A stretch of 64,000 nucleotides of DNA from Vulcanimicrobiota bacterium. Lineage in GTDB: Bacteria > Vulcanimicrobiota > Xenobia > Xenobiales > JADMJV01. The stretch covers positions 242,298 to 306,297 of the forward strand of contig JAFKGI010000003.1 of assembly GCA_017307785.1 (NCBI GenBank), in the 5' to 3' direction. Shown piece after piece: positions 8,202 through 16,771 of the stretch. A program made the position numbers and the translations under genes. How positions within the stretch are numbered: the stretch's first letter is position 1; each line of letters begins with the position of its first letter. Under the pieces are notes generated by a model. That model was given only the letters and a program-made list of their open reading frames with translations, made no database searches and was not told the DNA's origin.

Positions 8202-9242
8202 TCAGGTGCTTTGGATCCAGAACTGCTCCGTTAGCTCCTTCCAACGGTCTTTGATTTGCGGATGATGGGCGAACAGGTCGTTCAAATAAGCAGTGCGATC
8301 CACCTGCGTAAGAAAGTCCTGGGGACGCTCCAGCTTATAGTGTGCGCGGTAATCCGGGTGTCCCGGGTAAAGCAAGTCATAATCGGCGCGTAGTAACCGC
8401 CCATTGGCATCGAGAGTCCAGTGGTTGCTGCGCCAGTTGGGCGAGTACTCGTACTTGCGCGAAAGAGAACTGGCAATCAGCACACAAACCTCACCCTGAG
8501 GTCTCTTGAATGCATGTACCTCGTTGCGATGAAAGTGACCGCCCAAAATGGTGGCCGCCCCGTCGTAGGCCATCAGCACCGACCAGAACTTCTCCAGCGA
8601 CTGCTTACGCCAGGCCTGCAACCCGTTGAAAAGGTCGACCGTCGGGGGGATGTGGAGCAGCAGGACGCAGCCATTCGGGGCCTGCCGCAGTCGTTGCGCC
8701 AACCAGTCCAGGGAAGTTTGGGCCTGCTCATCGGCTTTCTCGTAGCGGTTCTTGTAGGAGAAAATCTGCGTATTCAGGCTGATCCAGTCGAGACCCTCGA
8801 GTCTCTGGCAGCCGTTGCCGAGCGCATCCAGGTAGTATCGGTCGCCCCAAATCTCCTGATAGAGTTTCTGCGTCTCGGCCAGATTGGAGGGGTTGGTCTG
8901 ATAGTTCTCCCGAAAATCGGCATTCCCCAGCGTCAAAACCAGCGGTTTGTCGGCCAGGCGGTCGCGAGCGGTGCCCCAGAAGCCACGGGTGCGCTCCGCG
9001 AAGTCGCCCTGGCCGTTGCCGTTGTCGCCATGGTCGCCGGTGAAAACAACCAGCGGGGACTTCTCGGCCAGACCTCGTGTCAGCGCCTCCCGCCAGGCGT
9101 CGGGAGCATCTTCATCGCTTCCCCAGTGCACGTCACTCCACTGCACGAAATCAAGAACACGAGTGCTCGCGCGGGCGGACCGCGGAAGCAAGGCGGACAA
9201 GCCGAGAACGGCGCCCGCGCGAAGGAATTCAGAGCGCTTCAT
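8202..9242 (-). CDS. Exported calcineurin-like metallophosphoesterase
   Basis: 346 residues. The leader MKRSEFLRAGAVLGLSALL resembles a weak Tat or Sec signal. Metal-site motifs are visible: SDVHW (Asp37, His39), FTGDHGDN, LLHIPP and GGHFHRNEV. The usual GNHD is LGNADF, so the general-acid His is replaced by Ala. The C-terminal end is rich in Tyr and His, as in acid sphingomyelinase-like phosphoesterases, which this resembles in layout. The ATG at 9242 is preferred to 9293 because of the leader and the upstream GAAGG. Confidence 0.82.
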   Translation of the reverse strand: MKRSEFLRAGAVLGLSALLPRSARASTRVLDFVQWSDVHWGSDEDAPDAWREALTRGLAEKSPLVVFTGDHGDNGNGQGDFAERTRGFWGTARDRLADKPLVLTLGNADFRENYQTNPSNLAETQKLYQEIWGDRYYLDALGNGCQRLEGLDWISLNTQIFSYKNRYEKADEQAQTSLDWLAQRLRQAPNGCVLLLHIPPTVDLFNGLQAWRKQSLEKFWSVLMAYDGAATILGGHFHRNEVHAFKRPQGEVCVLIASSLSRKYEYSPNWRSNHWTLDANGRLLRADYDLLYPGHPDYRAHYKLERPQDFLTQVDRTAYLNDLFAHHPQIKDRWKELTEQFWIQST

Positions 9243-9397
9243 GGCCCCAGCCTTCGAAGTGGAACCGCGCACCGCCTCCGCCAGGACAATCATTAGCAGT
9301 TCTTCACAGAAGCGTTCTTCAGATCGCCTGAACTTTATGTTAAAACTAGTTTAGACATGAGATAAAAACTTGTCTCACACAGAATGGGAGAAACGCC

Positions 9398-10549
9398 TTG
9401 GCCGTTCAATTCAATCCGAATACGCCTTTCATCCCGCAGCAGCAGAGCTTCGCAACCGGCGCTGCGCAAGGAAATTTTCAGAGTTTTCTACCGGCCACGA
9501 CCGGTCCCGCCCAGATCATGCAGGTCCTGCAGCAACTGATGCAGAGCCTGTCGGCTCTCGCCGGTGGCTGGTCGGGCGCCCTCGGCGGACAGCAGCAGGG
9601 CTTCCCCGGCGGCTTCCAGCAGCAGCAGAACCCGCAGGCGACTGCGGCCTTCAACGCTTACGCGCAGCAGGCCCTGGCTCAGTTTAACGCAACCGGAGCT
9701 TCGATTCAGCAGCAATATCCGGGTGGCGGCGGCTTCCAGCCCGCTCAGTATCCCCCCGCACAGTTCCCCTACGGTGGAGGCGGCGGCGGTATTCCCGTCT
9801 ACGGCGGCGGTGGTTACAATCCGTATGGCGGTGGCGGAACCGTTCCGCAGGGCACCGGCCAATACGGCGGCACCGCTTACACCGGCGGCGGCAACTTCAT
9901 TCCCCAGGGTCAACAGTTCAACCCCTATCAGCCAGGCTTCCCGGGCGTTCCCGGCCGCCTGATGTCCTACCCCACCGACCCGAACGACTTCGCCAGCTAC
10001 CTGCAGGCCCAGAAAGCCGGTGGTGCCCTCAACGGCCAGACCACTGTGCGCCAGAGCGACGCCATCCCCGGCACTCGGTTCGGCTCGGTGCAGAACTCGC
10101 AGGCCTGGAACGCTTCGGTCGGCCGCAACTACGCTTACCAGTTCGCCGCCTACGCGATGGGTCAGGACCCGCTTTCTCCGGGTGGCCTGCAGTATGCGGC
10201 CCAGAACTTCGACCAGATGTCTCCCGACGCCAAGCTGTTCACCCAGGTGGCCTCGGTCTTCAAGGGCAACATGCTCGGAGGCCCCGGCAACTACGACAAC
10301 CCGGGTCTCAAGCAACTGCTGCTGAGCAAGGGTCTGGGCAACTTCGCCAACAATCCCGGTGTCGGCCAGACCGACGTGCAGACCATCGGCGCCATCACCC
10401 AGGCTCTCAACAGCGGCCAGCTTTCGCTGCAGGAAGTCATCAACTCCGGCACCATCGACAACATGGACCGCTACCAGCAGGTCATCGGTTACGTTCAGAG
10501 CGGCGGGTTCAATCAGGACCTCAGCTTCTTCGACACCAACGCCCGCTAA
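9398..10549 (+). CDS. Gln/Gly-rich low-complexity protein with C-terminal folded region
   Basis: 383 residues with no signal peptide. Residues 1-60 are polar with an amphipathic Gln/Leu helix, 60-190 are Gln-, Gly-, Pro- and Tyr-rich (several GGGGG and YGGGG runs), and 200-383 form a compact Asn/Asp/Gly-rich alpha region (for example AMGQDPLSPGGLQYAAQNF). It starts at a TTG preceded by GGGAG at 7 bases, which decides the start. An AT-rich upstream stretch (about 9330-9380) and a strong terminator suggest solid single-gene expression. No family is recognised; a secreted, surface or aggregation-prone matrix protein is possible. Confidence 0.85.
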   Translation: MAVQFNPNTPFIPQQQSFATGAAQGNFQSFLPATTGPAQIMQVLQQLMQSLSALAGGWSGALGGQQQGFPGGFQQQQNPQATAAFNAYAQQALAQFNATGASIQQQYPGGGGFQPAQYPPAQFPYGGGGGGIPVYGGGGYNPYGGGGTVPQGTGQYGGTAYTGGGNFIPQGQQFNPYQPGFPGVPGRLMSYPTDPNDFASYLQAQKAGGALNGQTTVRQSDAIPGTRFGSVQNSQAWNASVGRNYAYQFAAYAMGQDPLSPGGLQYAAQNFDQMSPDAKLFTQVASVFKGNMLGGPGNYDNPGLKQLLLSKGLGNFANNPGVGQTDVQTIGAITQALNSGQLSLQEVINSGTIDNMDRYQQVIGYVQSGGFNQDLSFFDTNAR

Positions 10550-10566
10550 GTATCAGCAGGCCTACG

Positions 10567-10597
10567 AAAGCCCTCGGCTCCGCCGGGGGCTTTTTTT
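10567..10597 (+). terminator. Rho-independent terminator
   Basis: A 10-base-pair GC-rich stem (AGCCCTCGGC/GCCGGGGGCT) with a 3-base loop is followed by seven T residues, 17 bases after the stop of the Gln/Gly-rich gene. Confidence 0.92.
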
Positions 10598-10697
10598 ATG
10601 CCACCCGAAAACACGGATGCCCCCCCAGTGGTGTGTTTTGCAGACCCCCGGTGGTGGCACCTCGCAACAAGGTCCCGCCGAGGCTGGAGCAAAAGCC

Positions 10698-11243
10698 ATG
10701 AGGATGAAAAACGCAACTCGATGGGTCGCGCTCGCGCTGTTGGCCCTCCCCCTCGGCGCTCTGGCCGCCTCCGCCAGCCTCTTTGACTACACGGTCAACT
10801 CCATCGACGGCAAGCCCGTCCCGCTGAAAACCTATCAGGGAAAGGTCGCTCTGGTGGTCAACACCGCCAGCCAGTGCGGCTTTACGCCGCAGTACGAAGG
10901 CCTGGAAAAGCTCTACGAAAAGTACCACAAGCAGGGTCTGGTGGTGCTGGGCTTCCCCAGCAATGACTTCGGAGGTCAGGAACCCGGCAGTTCGGCGGAA
11001 ATCAAGCAGTTCTGCTCGAGCAAATTCCACGTGACGTTCCCCATGTTTGAAAAGGTCACGGTCAAAGTGGGAGCGACTCAGGCGCCGGTCTACAAGTTCC
11101 TCAGCGCCAACGGCGACATCCCCAGCTGGAACTTCGGTAAGTACCTGGTCAACAAGCAGGGGAAAGTGGTCGCGTTCTTCGGCAGCACCACCAAACCCGA
11201 CGACCCCAAACTTGCGGCGGCCATCGAGGCGGCTCTCAAATAG
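10698..11243 (+). CDS. Exported glutathione peroxidase family thiol peroxidase
   Basis: 181 residues with a signal peptide (to about residue 24). The catalytic Cys60 lies in NTASQCGFTPQYEGLE, Gln94 in FPSNDFGGQEPG, and Trp144-Asn145 in SWNFGKYLV, which completes the GPx tetrad. It uses Cys, not selenocysteine, so it probably runs on thioredoxin-like donors and reduces peroxides in the periplasm. GGAG 8 bases upstream supports the ATG at 10698. It faces the charged hypothetical gene, with only 3 bases between the two stops. Confidence 0.92.
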   Translation: MRMKNATRWVALALLALPLGALAASASLFDYTVNSIDGKPVPLKTYQGKVALVVNTASQCGFTPQYEGLEKLYEKYHKQGLVVLGFPSNDFGGQEPGSSAEIKQFCSSKFHVTFPMFEKVTVKVGATQAPVYKFLSANGDIPSWNFGKYLVNKQGKVVAFFGSTTKPDDPKLAAAIEAALK

Positions 11244-11246
11244 AGC

Positions 11247-12017
11247 TTAGGCGACCAGGTCGAGGGGCTCGTAGTCGGCCGGGAAAACCTGGGGCTCGAG
11301 CTTCATCTGGGTCTTTTCGATGCGGGCCATCTGAGCCATAAATTCGCGCTTCTTACGCTTGGGGGCGCGAACCGGGGTAACTTCTTCGGTGCCCATCGCG
11401 CCATCCTTGAGGCCCTTGAGGGCGGTCAGGATCTGGCGGGTGGCGGGACGGTTGTAGATTTCGCCGGCTTTGTCGCCGGTGTGCTGGTGATACAGCATCT
11501 CGGTCATGTTGATGAGGCTGTCCAGCATCGCCTGCTGCTGGCCGAAGGGGCTCATCATGCCCTGGTCGGCGGGGCGGTTCTGCTCGAACTTGATGCTGGC
11601 CTGCTGGAGAAGGCTCTGCTGATTGAGGACGGCCTGGGCGGTCTTGTAGCCCTTGTCCGGGGTCCAGTTGGCGGCGCGGCGGAGAAGAGCTTTGGACTTC
11701 TTCTCGGTTTTGCCGGTCTTCTCTACGTCGGAAGTCTTTTTGCGTCCCTCGACCTCGCGGCCCTCTTCGGTGCGGCGGGTTTCGACTTCGGCCTTGCGGC
11801 GGCGCTTGGTTTCGCGGCGGCTGCGGGTTTTCTCGGTGGGGGCGAAGGCGGTGACGTTGTTGCCGAACGCGTGAGCGTCGTCTTCGCTGTAGGTGAAACC
11901 GCGAGCGTCTTCGGCTTCGCGGCTGGTCTTGGCGGAGGTCTGCTTGGGGGCAACCGACTGGGCGGCCGTCTGAACGGCGCCGGTGCGGCTGGCTACTTCG
12001 GCTGCGTAGTTGCTCAT
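11247..12017 (-). CDS. Hypothetical charged cytoplasmic or effector-like protein
   Basis: 256 residues, not recognised. The first ~50 residues are Ala/Thr/Ser/Gln-rich without a hydrophobic core (MSNYAAEVASRTGAVQTAAQ). Residues 60-115 are a dense run of Arg, Lys and Glu, and 115-256 are a helical region with QQQAMLDSLINMTEML. GAGGAG precedes the ATG with good spacing. A 10-base inverted repeat lies about 100 bases upstream. The polar, Ser/Thr-rich start recalls type III secretion substrates, but that is inference. Confidence 0.8.
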   Translation of the reverse strand: MSNYAAEVASRTGAVQTAAQSVAPKQTSAKTSREAEDARGFTYSEDDAHAFGNNVTAFAPTEKTRSRRETKRRRKAEVETRRTEEGREVEGRKKTSDVEKTGKTEKKSKALLRRAANWTPDKGYKTAQAVLNQQSLLQQASIKFEQNRPADQGMMSPFGQQQAMLDSLINMTEMLYHQHTGDKAGEIYNRPATRQILTALKGLKDGAMGTEEVTPVRAPKRKKREFMAQMARIEKTQMKLEPQVFPADYEPLDLVA

Positions 12018-12106
12018 CGGTCGGTTGCTCCTCTCTAGTTCTCTCGGCGCCGTTTCCCGGGCCCACTAAAATTATCCTTAAATCCGCCCGATTTGTGGGG
12101 GTGATT

Positions 12107-12135
12107 TTGTAACAGGACTGTTGCGCCTGTTACAA
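12107..12135. promoter_or_regulatory. Perfect inverted repeat, candidate operator
   Basis: Arms TTGTAACAGG (12107-12116) and CCTGTTACAA (12126-12135) are separated by 9 bases in a 193-base intergenic stretch, 90-118 bases upstream of the charged hypothetical gene. A dimeric regulator site is plausible. No T-run follows, so it is not a terminator. Confidence 0.45.
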
Positions 12136-12210
12136 CTTTGCGAGAAATTGTGTACATTCGGTTAACAGCAGGTCACCTGGATTCACGGCCAAGATCTCGC
12201 CGTTGCTCGC

Positions 12211-13086
12211 TTAGCGCGAAGTGGCCACCAGCAGAATGCCGCAGAAAATCACCACGGCCGAAAACAGACGGGTCGGACCACCCGGCTCGCCCCCGAAACG
12301 CCAGCCGAGAAAGGCTCCCAGCACCACGCTCACCTCTCGGACCGCTCCCGCATAGCCGACCGGCGCCCACTGATAGGCCTGCAGGGCCAGAAAGTAAGCC
12401 AGCGCGCTGCCCGTACCTACCCAGACCACCGCCCCTCGCTCGCGACGTAAGACGTCCAGCAACTTGCCCCAGCGATTGCGTAGCAACAGGGGCGGTAAAG
12501 CCAGGAGTACGCTCAGGCACCACTGAGCCACAAAATAGGAAAGCGCCGGAGTTCCTTTCACCGCGTAGCCATCCAGAGCCGTATAGATCGAAATCGTGAA
12601 GGCAACTCCAAAGGCAGCCAACAGAGCTCCCAACTGCGCACTCATCCGCCCCCCCAGACGCATTCCCGTACCCGAGCCCAGAATTCCACTCATCCCCATG
12701 CCCATCAGCCCCAGGCTCAGTACGCCCACCCCCAGCAACCCCTGAGAGTGCAGAGGCTCGTGCAACAGCCGGGTCGACCAGATCAACAGAAACAGAGGCG
12801 CACTCCCGCGAGCCACCGGATAGACCAGAGAAAAGTCGGCCAGCGAGTAGGCCAGACTCAGCAGCCCTAGATAAACCGCCTGTGCTGCCGCACTGGCCAG
12901 CACGAACATCCAGGCTCGGCCTTGAGGCAGCGGAACCCAGGCCAGCACCGGTAGGACGGCCAAAGCCGAAAAGGCCAGGGCCCACCACAAGACAATCAGG
13001 CGTTCCTGGCAGCGCTTGAGCCGAAAATTCCAGCCGGCATGCAGGCACGCGGCCACCAGTAACAGTCCTAAAGCGGCCGGTGTCAT
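12211..13086 (-). CDS. EamA/DMT-superfamily transporter
   Basis: 291 residues with about ten hydrophobic segments in two similar halves. EamA-like signatures are present: YSLADFSLVYPVARGSAPLF in the first half and YQWAPVGYAGAVREVSVVLG in the second. The family exports or imports small metabolites. GAGGA precedes the ATG at 13086; longer in-frame starts run antisense to the next gene. It is divergent from the NlpC/P60 gene with 39 bases between. Confidence 0.88.
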   Translation of the reverse strand: MTPAALGLLLVAACLHAGWNFRLKRCQERLIVLWWALAFSALAVLPVLAWVPLPQGRAWMFVLASAAAQAVYLGLLSLAYSLADFSLVYPVARGSAPLFLLIWSTRLLHEPLHSQGLLGVGVLSLGLMGMGMSGILGSGTGMRLGGRMSAQLGALLAAFGVAFTISIYTALDGYAVKGTPALSYFVAQWCLSVLLALPPLLLRNRWGKLLDVLRRERGAVVWVGTGSALAYFLALQAYQWAPVGYAGAVREVSVVLGAFLGWRFGGEPGGPTRLFSAVVIFCGILLVATSR

Positions 13087-13125
13087 CGAGAAGTGTTCCT
13101 CCCCGACCAGCACAATGCCTAGGTT

Positions 13126-13890
13126 ATGGACGCACTTCAACAACGCCTCAGCATGGCCGACCTGCGCGGCTACAATGTCACCCAGTTCGACGAAGCCCCG
13201 ATTCCTCAGCAAGTTACCTTCTCGAACGTCTACACGCAGACAGCCAAAAGCGCCTTTGAGGGAATCGGACCCGGCTCGCGCGGAGCCCAGGTTTCCAAAC
13301 TCCAGGAGACCCTGCGCAAATGGAATCCGCGTCTGGGAGTCGAGGTGAACGGTACCTTCGACCAGAACACGGAGAAAGCCGTATCGCTGTATCGAGCCAT
13401 CTATTCGGGCACCGAGGGCAGCAAGATCGATTCCACCACCGCCGGCCACCTGAGCGCCATGCAGGATGGGACGTTCTGGAAAAACCCACCGGCCAAAACG
13501 GCGGGACAGGAACTGCTTTACCACGCCTCTCAGCAAATCGGCAAACCTTACGTATTGGGGGGAGACGGCAAGTATTCCACCGACTGCGGCCAACTGATCA
13601 AAACCTCAGCCGGCAAGTCGGAACTCAGTCGCTGTGCCGACGAGCAATATCGCAGCGCCAAAGCCGGCAAACATGGACTCACCACCGGCGAAAAAGCCGA
13701 GCCCGGCGACCTGCTTTTCTTCAACTACCCCACCAGTCAATCCGGTCTGGCCTACGGAGGAATCACCCACGTGGGAATCCACGTCAACTCTCAGTGGACG
13801 CTGGCCGCTTCGTCGTCGGCGGGTCGGGTGGTGATGCAACGCTCCGCCCCTATGCAGCCGTACGTGGCCTCGGTAGGGAACTGGAAGTAA
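13126..13890 (+). CDS. Peptidoglycan-binding and NlpC/P60 endopeptidase, leaderless
   Basis: 254 residues. A polar start without a signal peptide (MDALQQRLSMADLRGYNVTQ) is followed by a PG_binding_1 domain (about 46-112: GSRGAQVSKLQETLRKWNP) and an NlpC/P60 domain (125-254) with Cys154 in STDCGQLIK and His215 in GITHVGIHV. Such enzymes cleave D-Glu-diaminopimelate bonds in wall peptides. Lack of a leader means it needs another export route (lysis or a specialised secretion system) to meet its substrate. MsrB follows 22 bases later on the same strand. Confidence 0.85.
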   Translation: MDALQQRLSMADLRGYNVTQFDEAPIPQQVTFSNVYTQTAKSAFEGIGPGSRGAQVSKLQETLRKWNPRLGVEVNGTFDQNTEKAVSLYRAIYSGTEGSKIDSTTAGHLSAMQDGTFWKNPPAKTAGQELLYHASQQIGKPYVLGGDGKYSTDCGQLIKTSAGKSELSRCADEQYRSAKAGKHGLTTGEKAEPGDLLFFNYPTSQSGLAYGGITHVGIHVNSQWTLAASSSAGRVVMQRSAPMQPYVASVGNWK

Positions 13891-13911
13891 GCCTGCCGCA
13901 TTGGGCGGACT

Positions 13912-14358
13912 ATGAAGAAAACCTGGATAGCCCTGATGTTTCCCCTGATCGCTCTGGCCGCTCCCCCGAAAGTGACCAAGAGTGATGCCGAATGGCGTAA
14001 ACAACTGACGCCGGAACAGTACTCGGTACTCCGCAAAGCCGCCACCGAGGCTCCCTTCAAAGGAGAGTATACCGATAATCATCAAAAAGGCACGTATTAT
14101 TGCGCTGCTTGCGGCAGTGAGCTCTTCAAGTCCAGCACCAAGTTTGACTCGGGCTGCGGTTGGCCGGCCTTCTTCGCGGTGGCGGCCAAGGACCGAGTTG
14201 TATTGCTCAAGGACGACACTCACGGGATGCATCGGATCGAAGTGCGCTGCGCCAGCTGTGATGGTCACCTCGGCCACGTCTTTGAAGACGGTCCCAAGCC
14301 GACCGGACTCCGCTACTGCATCAACTCCGTCAGCCTCAAATTCAAGCCCGACAAATAA
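13912..14358 (+). CDS. msrB: Exported methionine-R-sulfoxide reductase
   Basis: 148 residues with a signal peptide (1-17). The zinc ligands Cys64/Cys67 (CAAC) and Cys113/Cys116 (CASC) and the catalytic Cys136 in [11 protein letters not shown] are present, along with [11 protein letters not shown]. It reduces the R-epimer of protein methionine sulfoxide, here outside the cytoplasm, complementing the exported peroxidase and TlpA-like protein nearby. The resolving-Cys position found in some MsrB proteins is not obvious. Confidence 0.95.
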   Translation: MKKTWIALMFPLIALAAPPKVTKSDAEWRKQLTPEQYSVLRKAATEAPFKGEYTDNHQKGTYYCAACGSELFKSSTKFDSGCGWPAFFAVAAKDRVVLLKDDTHGMHRIEVRCASCDGHLGHVFEDGPKPTGLRYCINSVSLKFKPDK

Positions 14359-14387
14359 AAAAGCGACCCTGGGCGGGTCGCTTTTTT
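14357..14387 (+). terminator. Bidirectional Rho-independent terminator
   Basis: The stem AAGCGACCC/GGGTCGCTT is flanked by A and T runs. It overlaps the msrB stop and lies just beyond the end of the converging gene at 14405, so it can serve both strands. Confidence 0.9.
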
Positions 14388-14404
14388 AGCGCTAGCCGGA
14401 AGCG

Positions 14405-14947
14405 CTACTCCTTGTCGCCGGTGATGCCTCTCCAGAAAGACTTGGCTTCGTTGCCCACGGCCTGCCCGAAGGATTTACCGGCTTTGCCGATCTCCCTGCC
14501 CACCTGGGCACCGGTCTTTCCGATCTCTTTGCCGATTTCCGCACCCTTGTCGATCGCTGGCTGAGCCGCTTCTTTGGTGCCCTTACCGATTTCATGCAGC
14601 CCCTTGCCTATCTGATAAGACGGGCTCTGTTTGCCAGCCGCATCCTGGGGAGCCTTGGTCTGAGTCTGCACGATCGGAGTCTTCTGGGTCGACTGAGCGG
14701 TGGCCACCGAAGCGCAGCCGGTCATTCCCAGCGTCAAAGCCAGTCCGAGAGCCAGGGTCATGGCGCCGGTAAAGTTGCGCACGGCCGAAGGCCTGGTGTT
14801 GACTGCGGAGGTCACGTTCGGCTTGACCGGAACCCAGTCGTTTCCACCGGAAACAAACGACTCCTTAGGCAAGTCCGAGGTTTGCTGACGAACGCCCTGG
14901 TTTCTCCCGGGCTGCCAATGGACCGATCCGCCGTCGTTTACTTTCAC
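14405..14947 (-). CDS. Helical repeat protein with internal lipobox-like membrane segment
   Basis: 180 residues. A hydrophilic N-terminal ~60 residues is followed by a hydrophobic stretch ending in LGMTGC, which looks like a lipobox, then a Thr/Gln region and a Gly/Lys/Ala-rich repeat (IGKEIGKTGAQVGREIGKAG) resembling LEA-like amphipathic helices. The GTG at 14947 is chosen because GGAGG lies 8 bases upstream. If translation instead began near 14782 (GTG) or 14761 (ATG), the product would be a plain lipoprotein. No family is recognised. Confidence 0.7.
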   Translation of the reverse strand: MKVNDGGSVHWQPGRNQGVRQQTSDLPKESFVSGGNDWVPVKPNVTSAVNTRPSAVRNFTGAMTLALGLALTLGMTGCASVATAQSTQKTPIVQTQTKAPQDAAGKQSPSYQIGKGLHEIGKGTKEAAQPAIDKGAEIGKEIGKTGAQVGREIGKAGKSFGQAVGNEAKSFWRGITGDKE

Positions 14948-15107
14948 CGCTCCGACCTCCAAGGTTATCTCTGTAGCGTTGCCTTCTACAAAAACCAGCC
15001 AATCTCCCTCGGATCCAGGTGTTACGATTGCAAAACGGTTGCGCAGCCCGGCTGCAACCGTGTGTCAGTATTGTCCGTCCATCGACAACGCAAAGGAACA
15101 CACCGCC

Positions 15108-15425
15108 ATGAAATTCCCCGTTATGAACCCCTTCCAACTGAACGAAGTCATCATCGACCAGAGCGTCAAAGCGATGCAAAACTGGGTGAAAGTCGCCGAG
15201 CAGGGCGAAAAAATGACCGCTCAGGTCCTCGAGTTCAACAAGAAGAACCGCGAAGAGAGCCTCAAGCTGATCGAAGCTTCGGCCGAGCAGTTCAAGCAGT
15301 CGACCCGCCTCTTCACCGACCTGTTCGACAAGATGCTCTCTTTCCAGGTCCAGAACTACCAGCAGGCCAGCAAGGCCACCGTTGAGCAGTTCAACAAGCA
15401 AGTCGCCCAGTTCAGCAAGCAGTAA
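15108..15425 (+). CDS. Phasin-like small helical protein
   Basis: 105 residues, all alpha-helical and amphipathic, with Gln/Phe/Lys spacing like phasin family proteins (MNPFQLNEVIIDQSVKAMQ, NYQQASKATVEQFNKQ). Phasins coat polyhydroxyalkanoate granules or act as general amphipathic chaperones; no PHA synthesis gene is in this window. AAGGA precedes the ATG at 15108, and a strong terminator follows. It is likely a highly expressed single-gene unit. Confidence 0.75.
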   Translation: MKFPVMNPFQLNEVIIDQSVKAMQNWVKVAEQGEKMTAQVLEFNKKNREESLKLIEASAEQFKQSTRLFTDLFDKMLSFQVQNYQQASKATVEQFNKQVAQFSKQ

Positions 15426-15489
15426 TTTTTCTTCCCTAGATATCGCATGACCCAACCCCGAGACCTCCGGGTCTCAACCGTCACGTAGC

Positions 15490-15518
15490 AAGGCCCTCGC
15501 AAGAGGGCCTTTTTTTTT
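15490..15518 (+). terminator. Rho-independent terminator
   Basis: The perfect stem AGGCCCTC/GAGGGCCT with a GCAA tetraloop is followed by nine T residues, about 65 bases downstream of the phasin-like gene. Confidence 0.93.
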
Positions 15519-15521
15519 GGA

Positions 15522-16763
15522 CTACACGACGCCGAGGGAGGGGCCGGACCAGCCAGGGAAGAGTTCACTACCCCCGGCGAGTTTGAGGTGCCCGGTGGCG
15601 ACGTTGGAAAAGAGCGAGCGAAAGTCAGTGCTGACCGGCAAATCGCGGCCGTCTTCCAGGGCTTCTTTGGCGAAGGCGCCGACATTTCCGTAAACCTTAC
15701 CGCCTTTGACGTCGTTGCCGAGCACGAACATGCACGAGCCGCGGCCGTGGTCGGTACCGTTGGACCCGTTCTGGTGCACGGTGCGCCCAAATTCCGTCAT
15801 GGTCATCAGGGTAACCCGCTGCTGATAGTCCGGGCCCAGGTCTTTCCAGAAGGCCGCGATCGAATTGGATAGCTCGCCGAACAGGCGGGCGAAATTCCCC
15901 TGACCGGTGCCCTGGGCCACGTGCGTATCCCAACCATTGCTCTCGACAAAAGCGACCTCCAGGCCGACCTCGGTTTTGATCAGCTGAGCCACCTGACGCA
16001 AGCCTCGAGCCAGCACGCCACCCGGGTAGACGGCCCCGTTGGAAGGCCGGTAGCTGCGAATGTTGTCGGGCGACAAAACCTTGGTGGCTTCGAAAGCCTC
16101 GGTGCCGCGCTTGGACAACAACTGTCCGGTCTTGCCGCCGGTGGCTTGCGCGTAAAGGCTCTCCAGCGAATCGGCGCCAGCGCCGGCGCGCACCTGAAAC
16201 TCCTCCAAGTTGCCCACCGCCAACGCCGGCACGTTCCCAGACAGCGAGCGTGGCATGCTGGAGGTCATGGCAACTGCCTGGTAAGCGGTATGCTCGTGTC
16301 CGCTCAAGCCGACGGCTCGATTCAACCAGCCGCTCTGGGTACTCTTCACCCCGGGGGTGCCGGTCTCCATGAAGTCCTGGGCATCAAAGTGCGACCGATT
16401 CTTCTCGGGAGATCCGACACCGTGCACGACGGCCAGGCGGCCTTGCTTGTAGAGGTCGGCCATAGCGCTGCCGCGCGGATGGATACCGAAGCGCCCGTCC
16501 AGCTGAATCAAGCCGTTCTCACCACTCGGCGGCAACAGCAAGCCGGGACGGAGAGCCGCCAGATCTTTGTCGGCCATCGGCTGTACGGCCATCAAACCAT
16601 CCATGGCGCCGCGTTGAAAAATCGTCACCAGAATGGGCCTCTTGGCCTGAATACCGGCCGGCGCGGCATGAGCCGCTCTTGTAAGAAACCCGGGCACTCC
16701 GCCCAGAGTCACACCGAAGACCGATAATCCGCTGTTGCGTAGAAAGGCGCGACGCGACCACAT
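15522..16763 (-). CDS. DUF1501 Tat-exported protein
   Basis: 413 residues with a clear twin-arginine leader (MWSRRAFLRNSGLSVFGV). The sulfatase/alkaline-phosphatase-like DUF1501 fold is shown by ILVTIFQRGAMDGLMAVQP, SHFDAQDFMETG, GWDTHVAQGTGQGNFARL and MTEFGRTVHQNGSNGTDHG. GGAGGT precedes the ATG. DUF1501 genes nearly always pair with DUF1800 genes, as here, 8 bases downstream of the DUF1800 stop. The biochemical role of the pair is unknown; polysaccharide or sulfate-ester handling outside the cytoplasm is often proposed. Confidence 0.95.
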   Translation of the reverse strand: MWSRRAFLRNSGLSVFGVTLGGVPGFLTRAAHAAPAGIQAKRPILVTIFQRGAMDGLMAVQPMADKDLAALRPGLLLPPSGENGLIQLDGRFGIHPRGSAMADLYKQGRLAVVHGVGSPEKNRSHFDAQDFMETGTPGVKSTQSGWLNRAVGLSGHEHTAYQAVAMTSSMPRSLSGNVPALAVGNLEEFQVRAGAGADSLESLYAQATGGKTGQLLSKRGTEAFEATKVLSPDNIRSYRPSNGAVYPGGVLARGLRQVAQLIKTEVGLEVAFVESNGWDTHVAQGTGQGNFARLFGELSNSIAAFWKDLGPDYQQRVTLMTMTEFGRTVHQNGSNGTDHGRGSCMFVLGNDVKGGKVYGNVGAFAKEALEDGRDLPVSTDFRSLFSNVATGHLKLAGGSELFPGWSGPSLGVV

Positions 16764-16771
16764 ATGCTTTC

